DNA from: Agrobacterium tumefaciens
GTDB taxonomy: Bacteria > Pseudomonadota > Alphaproteobacteria > Rhizobiales > Rhizobiaceae
Reading direction: 5' to 3'
Assembly: GCF_009649785.1 (NCBI RefSeq)
Contig: NZ_WJOK01000004.1
Location: forward strand, 1-64,000
Length of the DNA: 64,000 bases
Shown: piece after piece, positions 32,309 to 41,619 of the stretch
How the letters are laid out: every line of letters begins with the position of its first letter
Numbering within the stretch: the stretch's first letter is position 1
The notes under the pieces: model-generated
Databases searched by the model: none
Told to the model about the DNA's origin: nothing
The model's input: the letters and a program-made list of their open reading frames with translations, nothing else
Translations under genes and position numbers: made by a program

Positions 32309-34356
32309 TTTCCCTCCACGATGAGGTTGAGATAGGCATCGACCGTAGCGACATATCCAGGTGGCAGAACCGTGGTCGAATCCATCTGGTCGATAATGGC
32401 AGGACCGGCGACGACGTTACCGGGTTTCAGCAGATCGCGGTTATAGAGCGACGCTGCAGTAAAACCGCCGGCTTCGGCCATCCAGACATCACGCTTGCCG
32501 GAGATCGCAGCAGAGGAATCCTCGCCCTCCATCTCGCGGGCCTTGAACGCTGCTTTTTCGACGACGCCGCTTGCGACCAAACGATAGGTAACAAGCTGCA
32601 CAGGCTCACCTTCGGCGATGAAGCCGTAGAGCTGGCGATGCGCCTGCTCGAAACGCTCCTTGACGAGGCGGAAGGTTTCCTCGGTGATCGGTCCTTCCGG
32701 CAAGGCGACTGCGATCTCGTAATTCTGGCCGGCGTAGCGGCAATCGACAGTGCGGGTGACAACGCGGGCGGCTGGTGCGATTTTCTCACGCTCGAACCAG
32801 GCATTGGCTTGAGCTGAAAGGCCATCATAAAGCGTGGAGATCGTTTCCGACGCCACCTGGTCGAGGCGATGCAGGACAGTCGCAGAGAAGTCCGTTCTCA
32901 GATCCGTCATCAAAAGGCCAAGAGCGCATAAGACGCCCGGCGTCTTCGGCACGACGATGCGCTTCATGCCCAGCTCACGGGCCAGACGCACGGCATGCAC
33001 CGGACCCGCTCCGCCGAAGGCGACCAGCGCGTAGTCACGCGGATCATGGCCACGCTGGACGGAAATCACGCGAATGGCCTTGGCCATGTTGGCCGTCACG
33101 ATGTCGAGAATGCCGTTCGCGGTTTCCAGAACGCCCATATCGAGCTTTTCCGCAAGCCGTTCGACGGCCTTTACCGACAGCGAACGGTCAATCTTCATTC
33201 GGCCGTTGAGCAGATATTCCGGGTTCTGTGTCTGAAGTACGACATTGGCGTCAGTGACCGTCGGCTCGTCATTGCCAAGGCCGTAGCAGGCCGGACCAGG
33301 ATTGGCGCCTGCAGAACGTGGACCAACTTTCAGGTGATTGCCGGAATCGATATAGGCGATCGAGCCACCACCGGCCCCGACCGTGTGTATATCGAGCATC
33401 GGAGCCTTGATCGGATAACCGTGGACCACCGACTCGTTCACCACTCGGCACTGACCATCAGCAAGCAGTGCAACGTCAGAGCTGGTACCGCCCATGTCAA
33501 ACGTGATGAGGTTGTCGATGCCGGTCATCCGACCAACCGCCTGGGCAGCGACAACACCGGTCGAGGGACCGGACAGAACCGTGCGTACCGGCATTTCGGC
33601 AGCAGCATCAAAGCCGATAACGCCGCCATTCGACTGGGTGAGCTGCGGCGCAACCGTGATGCCGAGATCGGTGAGCTTGCCGGACAGCGCTTTCACATAA
33701 CCCTGCATGACGGGGCCAAGATAGGCATTGACGACCGTGGTCGACAATCGCTCGAACTCACGGAATTCCGGCGCGATACGGTGTGACAGCGAATGGAAGG
33801 CTTCAGGAAACTCATCTTCCAGAATGCGGGCCGCGATCTTCTCATGCTCGGCGTGCATGAAAGAATACAGGAAATTGACTGCGACCGCCTTTACGCCATC
33901 GGCCTTCAGAGCCCGCACCGCTTCGCGCAATGCAGTCTCGTCCAGTGGTGTTTCAACAGTGCCAGTGGCCAAAACACGCTCTTCAATACCGAAGCGCAGG
34001 TGACGCTCGACCAGAAGTTCAGGCTTATCTGCCTGGAGATCATAGAGGTCCGGGCGTTTCTGACGGCCGATTTCCAGCAGATCGCGGAAACCACCGGTCG
34101 TCAGAAGCCCTGTTTTTGCGCCACGACCCTGAATGAGCGCGTTTGTGGCAACCGTTGTACCGTGACCGACATAAGAAACGTCCTCGGCCTTGATGCCTAC
34201 GCGCTCGATGCCATCGGCCACACCCTGCGTGATCCCGCGCGAAGGGTCATCCGGTGTTGATGAAACCTTCCAGATCACCACCTCGCCCGTCTCATCCTCA
34301 AACAGACAAACGTCGGTAAAAGTACCACCGGAATCCACGCCAATCCGCCATGCCAT
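32305..34356 (-). CDS. hyuA: Hydantoinase/oxoprolinase A-type subunit (second copy)
   Basis: 683 residues from the ATG at 34356, preceded by GAAGGAGCGAGCC. RIGVDSGGTFTDVCLFED (residues 4-21) is the phosphate loop, followed by GHGTTVATNALIQGRGAKTG, FDMGGTSSDVALL and FGGAGPVHAVRLA. Clearly paralogous to the first hyuA (LEIGRQ-RP-L-DL in both). Divergent from a peptide/opine-type ABC importer across 476 bases, suggesting that the importer brings in the cyclic amide this enzyme opens. Confidence 0.88.
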   Translation of the reverse strand: MAWRIGVDSGGTFTDVCLFEDETGEVVIWKVSSTPDDPSRGITQGVADGIERVGIKAEDVSYVGHGTTVATNALIQGRGAKTGLLTTGGFRDLLEIGRQKRPDLYDLQADKPELLVERHLRFGIEERVLATGTVETPLDETALREAVRALKADGVKAVAVNFLYSFMHAEHEKIAARILEDEFPEAFHSLSHRIAPEFREFERLSTTVVNAYLGPVMQGYVKALSGKLTDLGITVAPQLTQSNGGVIGFDAAAEMPVRTVLSGPSTGVVAAQAVGRMTGIDNLITFDMGGTSSDVALLADGQCRVVNESVVHGYPIKAPMLDIHTVGAGGGSIAYIDSGNHLKVGPRSAGANPGPACYGLGNDEPTVTDANVVLQTQNPEYLLNGRMKIDRSLSVKAVERLAEKLDMGVLETANGILDIVTANMAKAIRVISVQRGHDPRDYALVAFGGAGPVHAVRLARELGMKRIVVPKTPGVLCALGLLMTDLRTDFSATVLHRLDQVASETISTLYDGLSAQANAWFEREKIAPAARVVTRTVDCRYAGQNYEIAVALPEGPITEETFRLVKERFEQAHRQLYGFIAEGEPVQLVTYRLVASGVVEKAAFKAREMEGEDSSAAISGKRDVWMAEAGGFTAASLYNRDLLKPGNVVAGPAIIDQMDSTTVLPPGYVATVDAYLNLIVEGK

Positions 34357-34652
34357 GGCTCGCTCCTTCTTCTGGATGTCATAAGGCAACGCCTCATCTG
34401 GAGGTCGTGCGACACTGCCTTGATTGCATGCGCCGCCCGCTGCGAAAGCCAAGCCTTCGGCCCCGGAGAAACGGCTGCCGGGCAATCCGGGCCAGTTGTT
34501 CAGACCCTATGATCGGCTTCATTCCCTTGTCAATCTCAATTCCATTATTACGATCAGAATATTTATTGTATTCCTATAATTAGATTATAAGACAAAATTA
34601 CGCCGGAGGTTAAAAAATTCGGGTTCTTATTCCGTTATTTGACACAAAGATT

Positions 34653-34675
34653 TTCCAATGAATTAATTAATGGAA
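34653..34675. promoter_or_regulatory. IclR-like operator TTCCA-N13-TGGAA
   Basis: TTCCA (34653-34657) and TGGAA (34671-34675) flank the AT-palindromic core AATTAATT, directly upstream of the -35 at 34682. TGGAA/TTCCA arms around an AT core recall E. coli IclR sites. The nearby IclR protein at 29722-30486 is the likely binder. Confidence 0.45.
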
Positions 34676-34681
34676 TTTCGC

Positions 34682-34710
34682 TTGACACCCGGAAAAGGCT
34701 CTCTTTATTG
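34682..34710 (+). promoter_or_regulatory. Sigma-70-type promoter of the ABC importer
   Basis: TTGACA at 34682-34687 is a perfect -35. At 16-17 bases lies TTTATT/TTATTG, a moderate -10. Transcription would start near 34717, leaving a leader of about 115 bases before the binding-protein gene at 34833. Confidence 0.5.
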
Positions 34711-34832
34711 TTTTCGATATCGACGGGACCAGATCACGCCCACCGGGACCGACACTTTTCCGGAAAGGTGGCGCGCCGAAATCGTCCACGCCGGCTGGCA
34801 AGCATGTATCAACACATAATGGGGAACTAACC

Positions 34833-36362
34833 ATGATACTCGATCGCCGTACCCTTCTGAAATTGACCGCCGCTTCAGGTGCCGCATTTGCCATCGGAGC
34901 GTCCAGATCCTTTGCGCAGGCCTCTTCCGACACATTGCGCATCGGCCTTTCCACCTATCCCGCTCATCTGAAACCGTGGGTGAATGTCGGCTATGCCGGC
35001 CAACTCGTTTCTTCGCTGATCAACCGTTTCCTCATGGCCTACACGCCAGAAGGCAAACTTGTGGGTGAACTGGCCGAAAGCTTCGACAGAGACGGCGACC
35101 GCGCCTGGGTGATCAAGCTGAAGGATGTTAAATTCTCCGACGGCCAGCCCGTCACGTCGGCCGACATCGAATGGAATATCGAGAAGATCAAGGCGGAGGG
35201 CTCCGGCGCCTATACCCGTGATGCGATGCTCGAAGTCGAGAAGGTCGAGATTGTCGATGACCGCACCTTCAAGCTCCTGACGAAATCACCGAACGCGGCG
35301 CTGCCGGCGCTCTTCGCCAACCCCTTCCTGCAGATTATCGCCAAGGGTTCGACCGACAAACAAGACCATGGCATAGGCGCAGGCCCGTTCACGCTGGCCA
35401 ATGCAGAAAAGGGCGTAGGCCTCGATTTCGAAGCCTCCCCGCATTATTTCAAGGACGGCTTGCCGCATTTCAAGAAGGTTCGTGTCACCGCCTACGCCGA
35501 CGAAAACCTACGTGTTGCAGCGATCACTGCGGGCGATGTCGATGTGATCGATTACGTTCCGTGGAGCGCAATGGACCAGCTCGACAAGGACGCCAGTGTT
35601 GCGCTTGAGACAGCTGCCACAGGCGCTTTCATGTTCCTGTCGTTCAACGGAGCTGGTGCATTCAAGGACCAGCGCCTGCGGCGCGCCGTTTCCCTCGCCA
35701 TTCGCCGCGAAGAGATCGTCAAGGGCGTGTTCTTCGGTCGTGGCGCAGTGCTCGAAGGCGTGCCGCGCTCGTCCGCGACGCCGTTCTACAACGCCGAACT
35801 CGCCAAGGGGCAGAGCTACGACCCCGACCGCGCCAAGGCGCTCATTAAGGAGGCCGGTGCAGAAGGTGTGACCGTCAATTTGCTCTCGACCGCACAGTAC
35901 GGCATGCACCGCGATACCGCCGTCATCGTCCAGGGCCATCTGGCTGAAGTCGGCATCAACGTGACACTGACGATGCCCGACTGGTCCACCCGCGTTACCA
36001 TGGGTAACCGTGGCCAGGGCGATTTCGCCATTCAGGGTCTCGGCCTCGACACCTTCGATCCGGATGCGACAAGCGCCCTTATTGACCCGACGCTGTCGCC
36101 GACCTTCTTCCGCTCACGCAATTTCGAGGTTCCAGGCCTGACCGAGCTGCTTGCCAAGGGCCGTGCGGAGTTCGACCTGGAAAAGCGCAAGGCGATATAT
36201 GCCGAAGTCGACAAGCTCGTCATCGAATACACGCCTTTTTGCGGTCTTTCCTACCGCGCCACCGGCTTTGCCCACCTGAAGCGCGTCAACAATTTCCATA
36301 TGCTTCCGGACCAGATTTCTCCCTTCTCCGGTCGCCTTTTCGACGAGCTTTCGCTGTCGTAA
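34833..36362 (+). CDS. Peptide/opine-family ABC transporter substrate-binding protein
   Basis: 509 residues, solute-binding family 5 (DppA/OppA). The N-terminus ILDRRTLLKLTAASGAAFAIG is a Tat-type signal, cleaved near SFAQA (residue 30). LAESFDRDGDRAWVIKLKDVKFSDGQPVTSADI is the family signature. First gene of a four-gene importer (binding protein, two permeases, fused ATPase). Ligands of the family include di- and oligopeptides, opines, nickel and glutathione. Beside hyuAB a pyroglutamyl or hydantoin-type compound is a reasonable guess. Confidence 0.9.
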   Translation: MILDRRTLLKLTAASGAAFAIGASRSFAQASSDTLRIGLSTYPAHLKPWVNVGYAGQLVSSLINRFLMAYTPEGKLVGELAESFDRDGDRAWVIKLKDVKFSDGQPVTSADIEWNIEKIKAEGSGAYTRDAMLEVEKVEIVDDRTFKLLTKSPNAALPALFANPFLQIIAKGSTDKQDHGIGAGPFTLANAEKGVGLDFEASPHYFKDGLPHFKKVRVTAYADENLRVAAITAGDVDVIDYVPWSAMDQLDKDASVALETAATGAFMFLSFNGAGAFKDQRLRRAVSLAIRREEIVKGVFFGRGAVLEGVPRSSATPFYNAELAKGQSYDPDRAKALIKEAGAEGVTVNLLSTAQYGMHRDTAVIVQGHLAEVGINVTLTMPDWSTRVTMGNRGQGDFAIQGLGLDTFDPDATSALIDPTLSPTFFRSRNFEVPGLTELLAKGRAEFDLEKRKAIYAEVDKLVIEYTPFCGLSYRATGFAHLKRVNNFHMLPDQISPFSGRLFDELSLS

Positions 36363-36374
36363 CATCTGGAATTA

Positions 36375-36455
36375 GCCCGGTCGGCACTCGCCTGTCCGGG
36401 CACCCGTTTCTCATCTTCCGTGCGGAAGAGGCCTGAAAGGCAAGTATTTTCAGGC
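36375..36455 (+). other. Two intercistronic hairpins after the binding-protein gene
   Basis: GCCCGG/CCGGGC (36375-36380, 36396-36401) and GCCTGAAA/TTTCAGGC (36431-36438, 36448-36455). Neither has a long U-run. They occupy the 126-base gap before the first permease and probably raise the level of the binding-protein message relative to the membrane genes. Confidence 0.5.
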
Positions 36456-36488
36456 TGACGTTGCACGGCTGACTGCCGGAGGGTCTTC

Positions 36489-37436
36489 ATGTTCTGGTTC
36501 CTGCAGCGAATTGCCATTTCTCTGGCGCTGCTCTGGGTCGTTACCAGCCTCGTCTTTCTTTCCATTTATATGGTGCCAGGCGATCCGGCTGAACTGCTGC
36601 TTTCAGGAGAAGGTTCGACGCCTGACGCGGCTTCGGTTGCGCAGTTGCGCAACGATCTGGGCCTCGACCGGCCGATACTGACGCAATATGTCGATCGGAT
36701 GTCCGGCCTCATTCGCTTTGATCTCGGCAACTCGATGATCGACGGTTCACCGGTCGCACCCGAAATTGCCAAACGCCTGCCGCGTACACTTGAGCTGATC
36801 GCAGCCGCCGCGATCCTCAGTTTGATCATCGGCTTACCGGTCGGCGTTGTCGCAGCCTTGCGACAGGGCGGCAGTTTCGATCGCGTTTCGAATTTTCTTG
36901 CCGGTTTTGCCCAGGGCATCCCCGTTTTCGTCGCCGGTACGTTGATAATTCTGGTCTTTGCCCAGATGTGGAAGCTGGTGCCAGCCGGTGGATACGTCAA
37001 TATTTCAGACGACCCCGGCAAGCATCTGATCCTGCTGGCAATGCCCGCCTTCGCCATCGCGCTCGGTCTTGCGGCGATCGTCGTGCGCATCGCGCGTGCC
37101 TCAGTGCTCGATGTTCTGCCGCTGGATTATGTCCGAACCGCACGCGCCAAGGGTCTGCCGCAACGGCGCATAATTGCCCGCCACGTGCTGCGCAACGCGC
37201 TGATGCCGGTCATCACGGTCTTCGCGCTCAATCTTGGCGGCCTGTTCGGCGGCACGGTACTGGTGGAATATGTCTTCAACTGGCCAGGCTTGTCCGGCAT
37301 GCTGGTCAGCGCCGTCAATTCCCGTGACTACCCCACAGTTACTGCGGTCATCCTGGTCATTTCGGCCCTGTTCATCACGCTCAACCTCATCGTCGATATT
37401 GTCTACGGTGTCACCGATCCGAGGATTCGCAAATGA
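36489..37436 (+). CDS. ABC transporter permease, DppB type
   Basis: 315 residues with six expected membrane helices. The start FLQRIAISLALLWVVTSLVF and the MVPGDPAE motif (30-37) are standard for DppB/OppB. The coupling helix EAA region reads DYVRTARAKGLPQRRIIARHVLRNALMPV (about 212-240). It forms the channel with the DppC-type protein downstream, whose start overlaps its stop (ATGA). Start follows GCCGGAGGGTCTTC. Confidence 0.92.
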   Translation: MFWFLQRIAISLALLWVVTSLVFLSIYMVPGDPAELLLSGEGSTPDAASVAQLRNDLGLDRPILTQYVDRMSGLIRFDLGNSMIDGSPVAPEIAKRLPRTLELIAAAAILSLIIGLPVGVVAALRQGGSFDRVSNFLAGFAQGIPVFVAGTLIILVFAQMWKLVPAGGYVNISDDPGKHLILLAMPAFAIALGLAAIVVRIARASVLDVLPLDYVRTARAKGLPQRRIIARHVLRNALMPVITVFALNLGGLFGGTVLVEYVFNWPGLSGMLVSAVNSRDYPTVTAVILVISALFITLNLIVDIVYGVTDPRIRK

Positions 37437-38275
37437 CGCGCTCGCTTCGTCTCGTCTGGCCGCTGCTGCTCGCTCTCATCGCACTGATATGCCTGCTTGC
37501 TCCAGTACTGCCCCTGTCAGATCCTCTGAAGATGACCATGGGTCAGCGGTTCGCCGGGCCTTCTTCAGCTTTCCCGCTCGGGCAGGATGAAATGGGCCGC
37601 GACATTCTCTCCCGTTTGGTCTTCGGCATCCGTATCTCGCTGTTTATCGCCCTCTCGACCTCCATCCTTTCGGGCGTCATCGGTACCGCATTCGGCATTA
37701 TCGGCGGTTACATGCGAGGTTTTCCGGAAATCCTGACGCTCAGGGCCATGGATGTCGTGCTCTGTTTCCCCCCGCTGCTCCTCGCCATGCTCGCCGTAAC
37801 CCTTTATGGGCCAGGCCCCATGACACTGATCCCCGTGCTTGCCGCAGTGTTCGTTCCCGGCTTCACCCGCATCGCCTATGCCAGCGTGCTTACCGTTCGC
37901 TCGCAGGATTATGTCGAGGCGGTACAGGCCATGGGTGCCAGTAACATCCGCATCATGTTGAAAACCATTTTACCCAACATCATGGGACCTCTTCTGGTTC
38001 AGGCCAGCTTCGTCACGGCGGCGGCGGTTGTGCTTGAATCGGGCCTGTCCTTCCTTGGTCTCGGCGTCGTCCCTCCCTCGCCCTCACTCGGGCTGATGAT
38101 CGGAACCGGCCGGGCGGCCATCGCTCATCAGCCCATGCTGCTTGTCTGGCCCTGTCTGGCGCTGGTCGTGATGATCCTCGTGCTCAACGGGGTCTGCGAT
38201 CTGCTGCGCGACTGGCTCGACCCGCGTTCGGCGGCAGGAGCCGTCCTTGCGGGCGGCGGCAAGAGCGGCGTATGA
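37433..38275 (+). CDS. ABC transporter permease, DppC type
   Basis: 280 residues. The FPLGQDEMGRDILSRLVFGIRISL block (about 44-67) and the coupling segment QDYVEAVQAMGASNIRIMLKTILPNIMGPL (about 159-188) are diagnostic for DppC/OppC. ESGLSFLGLGVVPPSPSLGLMI follows. Membrane partner of the DppB-type permease. Overlaps the ATPase start by 4 bases. Confidence 0.92.
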   Translation: MTRSLRLVWPLLLALIALICLLAPVLPLSDPLKMTMGQRFAGPSSAFPLGQDEMGRDILSRLVFGIRISLFIALSTSILSGVIGTAFGIIGGYMRGFPEILTLRAMDVVLCFPPLLLAMLAVTLYGPGPMTLIPVLAAVFVPGFTRIAYASVLTVRSQDYVEAVQAMGASNIRIMLKTILPNIMGPLLVQASFVTAAAVVLESGLSFLGLGVVPPSPSLGLMIGTGRAAIAHQPMLLVWPCLALVVMILVLNGVCDLLRDWLDPRSAAGAVLAGGGKSGV

Positions 38276-40116
38276 AACAGGAAAAAGTGACAATGACCGA
38301 AACCACGCCTCATCCTGTCCTCTCCATCCGCAATCTCAAGGTCTCATTCCTGCGCGACGGCACGTTCAACCCGGTGGTTCGCGAGCTGAACCTAGACATC
38401 CGTGCCGGGGAAACACTTGCGATTGTTGGAGAAAGCGGTTCCGGCAAGAGTGTTACGGCACTGTCCGTGATGCAGCTTCTGCCGGAAAAGACAAGCCGCA
38501 TCGAAGGCTCGATCAAGCTCGACAATGAAGAGCTGATCGGCGCTTCCCCTGCTCGCATGCGTGAAATCCGTGGCAACCGGGTGGCGATGATTTTTCAGGA
38601 ACCGATGACGAGCCTCAATCCGGTACTGACCGTCGGGGAACAGATCGCGGAAGCCCTGATTGCCCATAACGGTATTTCGAAAAGCGTGGCACGGACGGAA
38701 ACTTTGAAACTGATGGAGAAAGTGCGGATTCCCTCCTCTGCCAAACGTATCGACGATTACCCGCACCAGTTTTCCGGAGGCATGCGCCAGCGCGTGATGA
38801 TTGCGATAGCACTTGCCTGTCGCCCCGCCCTTCTGATTGCCGACGAACCGACGACGGCGCTTGACGTCACCATTCAGGCGCAGATCCTCGACCTCATCAA
38901 AACCCTGCAGGAAGAGGAAGGCACCGCTGTGCTTTTCATCACCCATGATATGGGTGTCGTCGCTGAAATCGCCGACCGTACGCTGGTGATGTATCGTGGC
39001 GACCAGATTGAGACCGGCACGACATCAGAAGTCTTTGCCAGCCCGCAAAAGCCCTATACGCGCGCCCTGCTTTCCGCCGTGCCGCACCTCGGTTCGGCCG
39101 GCGAAGATGGCCCCAGTCCTTTCCCGATTATCGACATGGAAACAGGACAGGCACTGCCACAGAAGAAGCGGCCCGACACCATCGACGCGGCGAGTGGCAA
39201 GCTTCTCGAGGTCAGGAACCTGTCGGCGCGGTTCGAGATGCGATCCGCCTTCACCCGGATGGTGCACTCGCGCGTGCATGCGGTCGAGAATGTCAGCTTT
39301 TCGCTGTCGCGGGGTGAAACACTTGCGCTGGTAGGTGAATCGGGCTGCGGAAAATCGACCACTGGCCGCTTGCTGGCCGGGCTTAACCGGCCGCATTCCG
39401 GCTCAATCCATATCCACGGCGCGGATGTTGGCTCCTTCACCAGATCGGACCTGTCCCGTCAAGTTCAGATGATTTTTCAGGACCCATTCGCCAGCCTCAA
39501 TCCCCGCCTGACGGTTGAAAACGCCATCGCGGAGCCTCTTTTGATCCATGGGTTGGAAACGCCCCGAAATGCCCGAAAGCTTGCGCGTGATCTGCTTGGC
39601 GAAGTCGGTCTGGTTGGCGCTATGGCGAGCCGTTATCCGCATGAGTTTTCCGGCGGGCAACGCCAGCGCATTTGCATCGCAAGAGCGCTGGCGCTCCAAC
39701 CCGAACTCATCATTGCCGATGAGGCGGTTTCGGCACTCGACGTTTCAGTCAAGGCTCAGGTGGTAAACTTGTTACTGGACCTTCAGGAACGACTGAAACT
39801 CGGCCTGCTGTTCATTTCCCACGACATGGCAGTTGTCGAGCGCATGAGCCATCGCATAGCTGTAATGTATCTCGGCGAAATCGTTGAGACAGGACCGCGC
39901 GAAGCTGTTTTCTCCAATCCGCAACATCCCTATACCCGGCGCTTGCTATCGGCCGTGCCGCTGCCAGATCCCTCACGCAGGCATATGCGGCGCAAATTCG
40001 CTGATACAGAGTTGCGCAGCCCAATCCGGCCGAAAACCTTCACGCCGCCAAACCGCGAATATCGCGAAGTTACACCCGGCCACATGGTTCAGGTGTGGAA
40101 TGAAGAGTGGGCCTGA
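38272..40116 (+). CDS. Fused dual ABC ATPase (DppD-DppF type)
   Basis: 614 residues with two nucleotide-binding domains in one chain. Domain 1 has Walker [10 protein letters not shown], signature FSGGMRQRV and Walker [13 protein letters not shown]. Domain 2 has [18 protein letters not shown] and [12 protein letters not shown]. Both C-terminal oligopeptide extensions are present ([24 protein letters not shown]). Both sites look active except that the second Walker B motif reads DEAVSALD. The true start may be the Met at 38293, which has AGGAAAAAG upstream; the first ATG overlaps the permease stop. Confidence 0.92.
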   Translation: MKQEKVTMTETTPHPVLSIRNLKVSFLRDGTFNPVVRELNLDIRAGETLAIVGESGSGKSVTALSVMQLLPEKTSRIEGSIKLDNEELIGASPARMREIRGNRVAMIFQEPMTSLNPVLTVGEQIAEALIAHNGISKSVARTETLKLMEKVRIPSSAKRIDDYPHQFSGGMRQRVMIAIALACRPALLIADEPTTALDVTIQAQILDLIKTLQEEEGTAVLFITHDMGVVAEIADRTLVMYRGDQIETGTTSEVFASPQKPYTRALLSAVPHLGSAGEDGPSPFPIIDMETGQALPQKKRPDTIDAASGKLLEVRNLSARFEMRSAFTRMVHSRVHAVENVSFSLSRGETLALVGESGCGKSTTGRLLAGLNRPHSGSIHIHGADVGSFTRSDLSRQVQMIFQDPFASLNPRLTVENAIAEPLLIHGLETPRNARKLARDLLGEVGLVGAMASRYPHEFSGGQRQRICIARALALQPELIIADEAVSALDVSVKAQVVNLLLDLQERLKLGLLFISHDMAVVERMSHRIAVMYLGEIVETGPREAVFSNPQHPYTRRLLSAVPLPDPSRRHMRRKFADTELRSPIRPKTFTPPNREYREVTPGHMVQVWNEEWA

Positions 40117-40277
40117 TCTGGCCCTGGGCGTCCGTATCAGCCTGGACGACCTGACGGGAAACCTGGCCGTTTTCCGAGCCGTAAGATGTCTGCGGGATGA
40201 CCGGCGCGGCAAGTATCAGCCCGCCTGTAGCACGTCTCGCAGAAGCGGGACCGCGCACCGGGCGCCCTCTCTTGATC

Positions 40278-41615
40278 TTAAAAATCTTGCCGCAAATTCT
40301 CCAGCGAGCGGTGCAGTCGCCCGAAACGCTCCAGGCGGAACGGCGCAGGATCGACGCATGGCTTGGAGCCTGTCACCAGATCAGCCGTCAGCGCTCCGGC
40401 ACCGGGGCCGATACCGAACCCATGGCCGGAAAATCCGACGGCCAGATAAAGGCCGGGAATGGCACTAGCAGCAGAGATCACCGGAACGGCATCCGGCGTG
40501 ACATCCATGAGGCCGCCCCAGGTGGCCGTGATGCGGGCATTTGCAAATGCCGGGAAGGACTTGGACAACTTGTCGATACCTTGGGAAATGAGCTTTGATG
40601 ACGGAACCGGATCGAGAACGCGGATCTGCTCGAACGGCGTCACAGCGTCACTTTTCCATTGGCGGGGCATCGCCATTTCCCGCAGGAACTGCCCGCCTGT
40701 CCGAAAGCGTAATGCCCGCCAGTTTTTAACGAGCGACGGCAGGTAGTCGGCGAACAGACGGAAGCTATCCGGAGTGACGGGCGCGATATCCGCGTTGCGC
40801 TGCGCTACCGTAAAGCCGCCATCATAACGGCGACGGAAGGCGAAATCGTTACCGCCCACCGGCATATCCGTCATGCCATCAACACCCGACAGACGCGCGA
40901 CGCTGCCCAGGATTTTGAGGATCGGAATATCAATTCCCATATTGCCCGCAAAAAGCCTGGACCACGCGCCACCCGCCAGCACGACGGAAGAGCAGCGGAT
41001 TTCGCCATGTTCCGTCACCACACTGCTTACCTTCCCGGCGGAGCGTTCGATTGACCGGACCGCACAGCCCGTGAGGATATGGGCACCCTTTGCGGCAGCA
41101 CCGCGTGCCATGGCGGGAACCGCCATGAACGGTTCGGCCTTGCAATCGCTCGGAGTGTGCATCACGGCCTTGAACTGCCTGCCCATGCCCGGCACCAGCG
41201 CGTGCATTGCCTCACCGCGCACAATGCGCGAGTCGAGACCCACTGCGGCGGCATGTTGGAGCCACTCCTCGTAAAAGGCGACGTCAGCGTCCGTCTCGCA
41301 CAGATAGGCAATGCCGCACTGGCGCAACCCGGTTTCGGCGCCGACCCGCTCGTTCATGCCTCTCCAGAGCCTCAAGCTTTCCATGGAAAGCGGCAACTCG
41401 GCCGGATCACGCCCCATCTGGCGCACCCAGCCCCAGTTCCGGGACGATTGCTCACTAGCGATCAGCCCCTTTTCACAGACGGCAACGCTGATGCCACGCT
41501 CGACCAGAGACAACGCTGTCGATACGCCAATGATGCCGCCACCGATAACCACGACATCCACGTGCGCAGGCAGGGTCTTCGACGGCAAGACGGCATCAGG
41601 AATTATTCTGGACAT
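40278..41615 (-). CDS. FAD-dependent amino-acid/amine oxidase (DadA type), copy 1
   Basis: 445 residues from the ATG at 41615. Longer frames run into the upstream lyase gene, whose stop is 4 bases away. The N-terminal DVVVIGGGIIGVSTALSLVERG is the FAD-binding dinucleotide fold, followed by EKGLIASEQSSRNWGWVRQ. The C-terminal GLYLAVGFSGHGFGIGPGAGAL closes the FAD site. Members oxidise D-amino acids, glycine derivatives or N-substituted amino acids to imines, then oxo acids. Last gene of a minus-strand run with the lyase and a second oxidase. The Shine-Dalgarno is weak, so it may rely on coupling. Confidence 0.85.
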   Translation of the reverse strand: MSRIIPDAVLPSKTLPAHVDVVVIGGGIIGVSTALSLVERGISVAVCEKGLIASEQSSRNWGWVRQMGRDPAELPLSMESLRLWRGMNERVGAETGLRQCGIAYLCETDADVAFYEEWLQHAAAVGLDSRIVRGEAMHALVPGMGRQFKAVMHTPSDCKAEPFMAVPAMARGAAAKGAHILTGCAVRSIERSAGKVSSVVTEHGEIRCSSVVLAGGAWSRLFAGNMGIDIPILKILGSVARLSGVDGMTDMPVGGNDFAFRRRYDGGFTVAQRNADIAPVTPDSFRLFADYLPSLVKNWRALRFRTGGQFLREMAMPRQWKSDAVTPFEQIRVLDPVPSSKLISQGIDKLSKSFPAFANARITATWGGLMDVTPDAVPVISAASAIPGLYLAVGFSGHGFGIGPGAGALTADLVTGSKPCVDPAPFRLERFGRLHRSLENLRQDF

Positions 41616-41619
41616 TTTT

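Larger units (their letters stand above)
34357..34832. promoter_or_regulatory. Divergent control region between hyuAB and the ABC importer
   Basis: 476 bases without a gene. It is far more AT-rich than its surroundings at about 34540-34680. It holds an inverted repeat at 34653-34675, a likely sigma-70 promoter at 34682-34710 for the importer, and a 120-base leader before its first gene. Confidence 0.6.

Noticed and set aside
31082..32335. 417-codon open frame antisense to the second hyuB
   Set aside because: Shadow of the paralogous hyuB gene, whose conserved blocks are on the minus strand.
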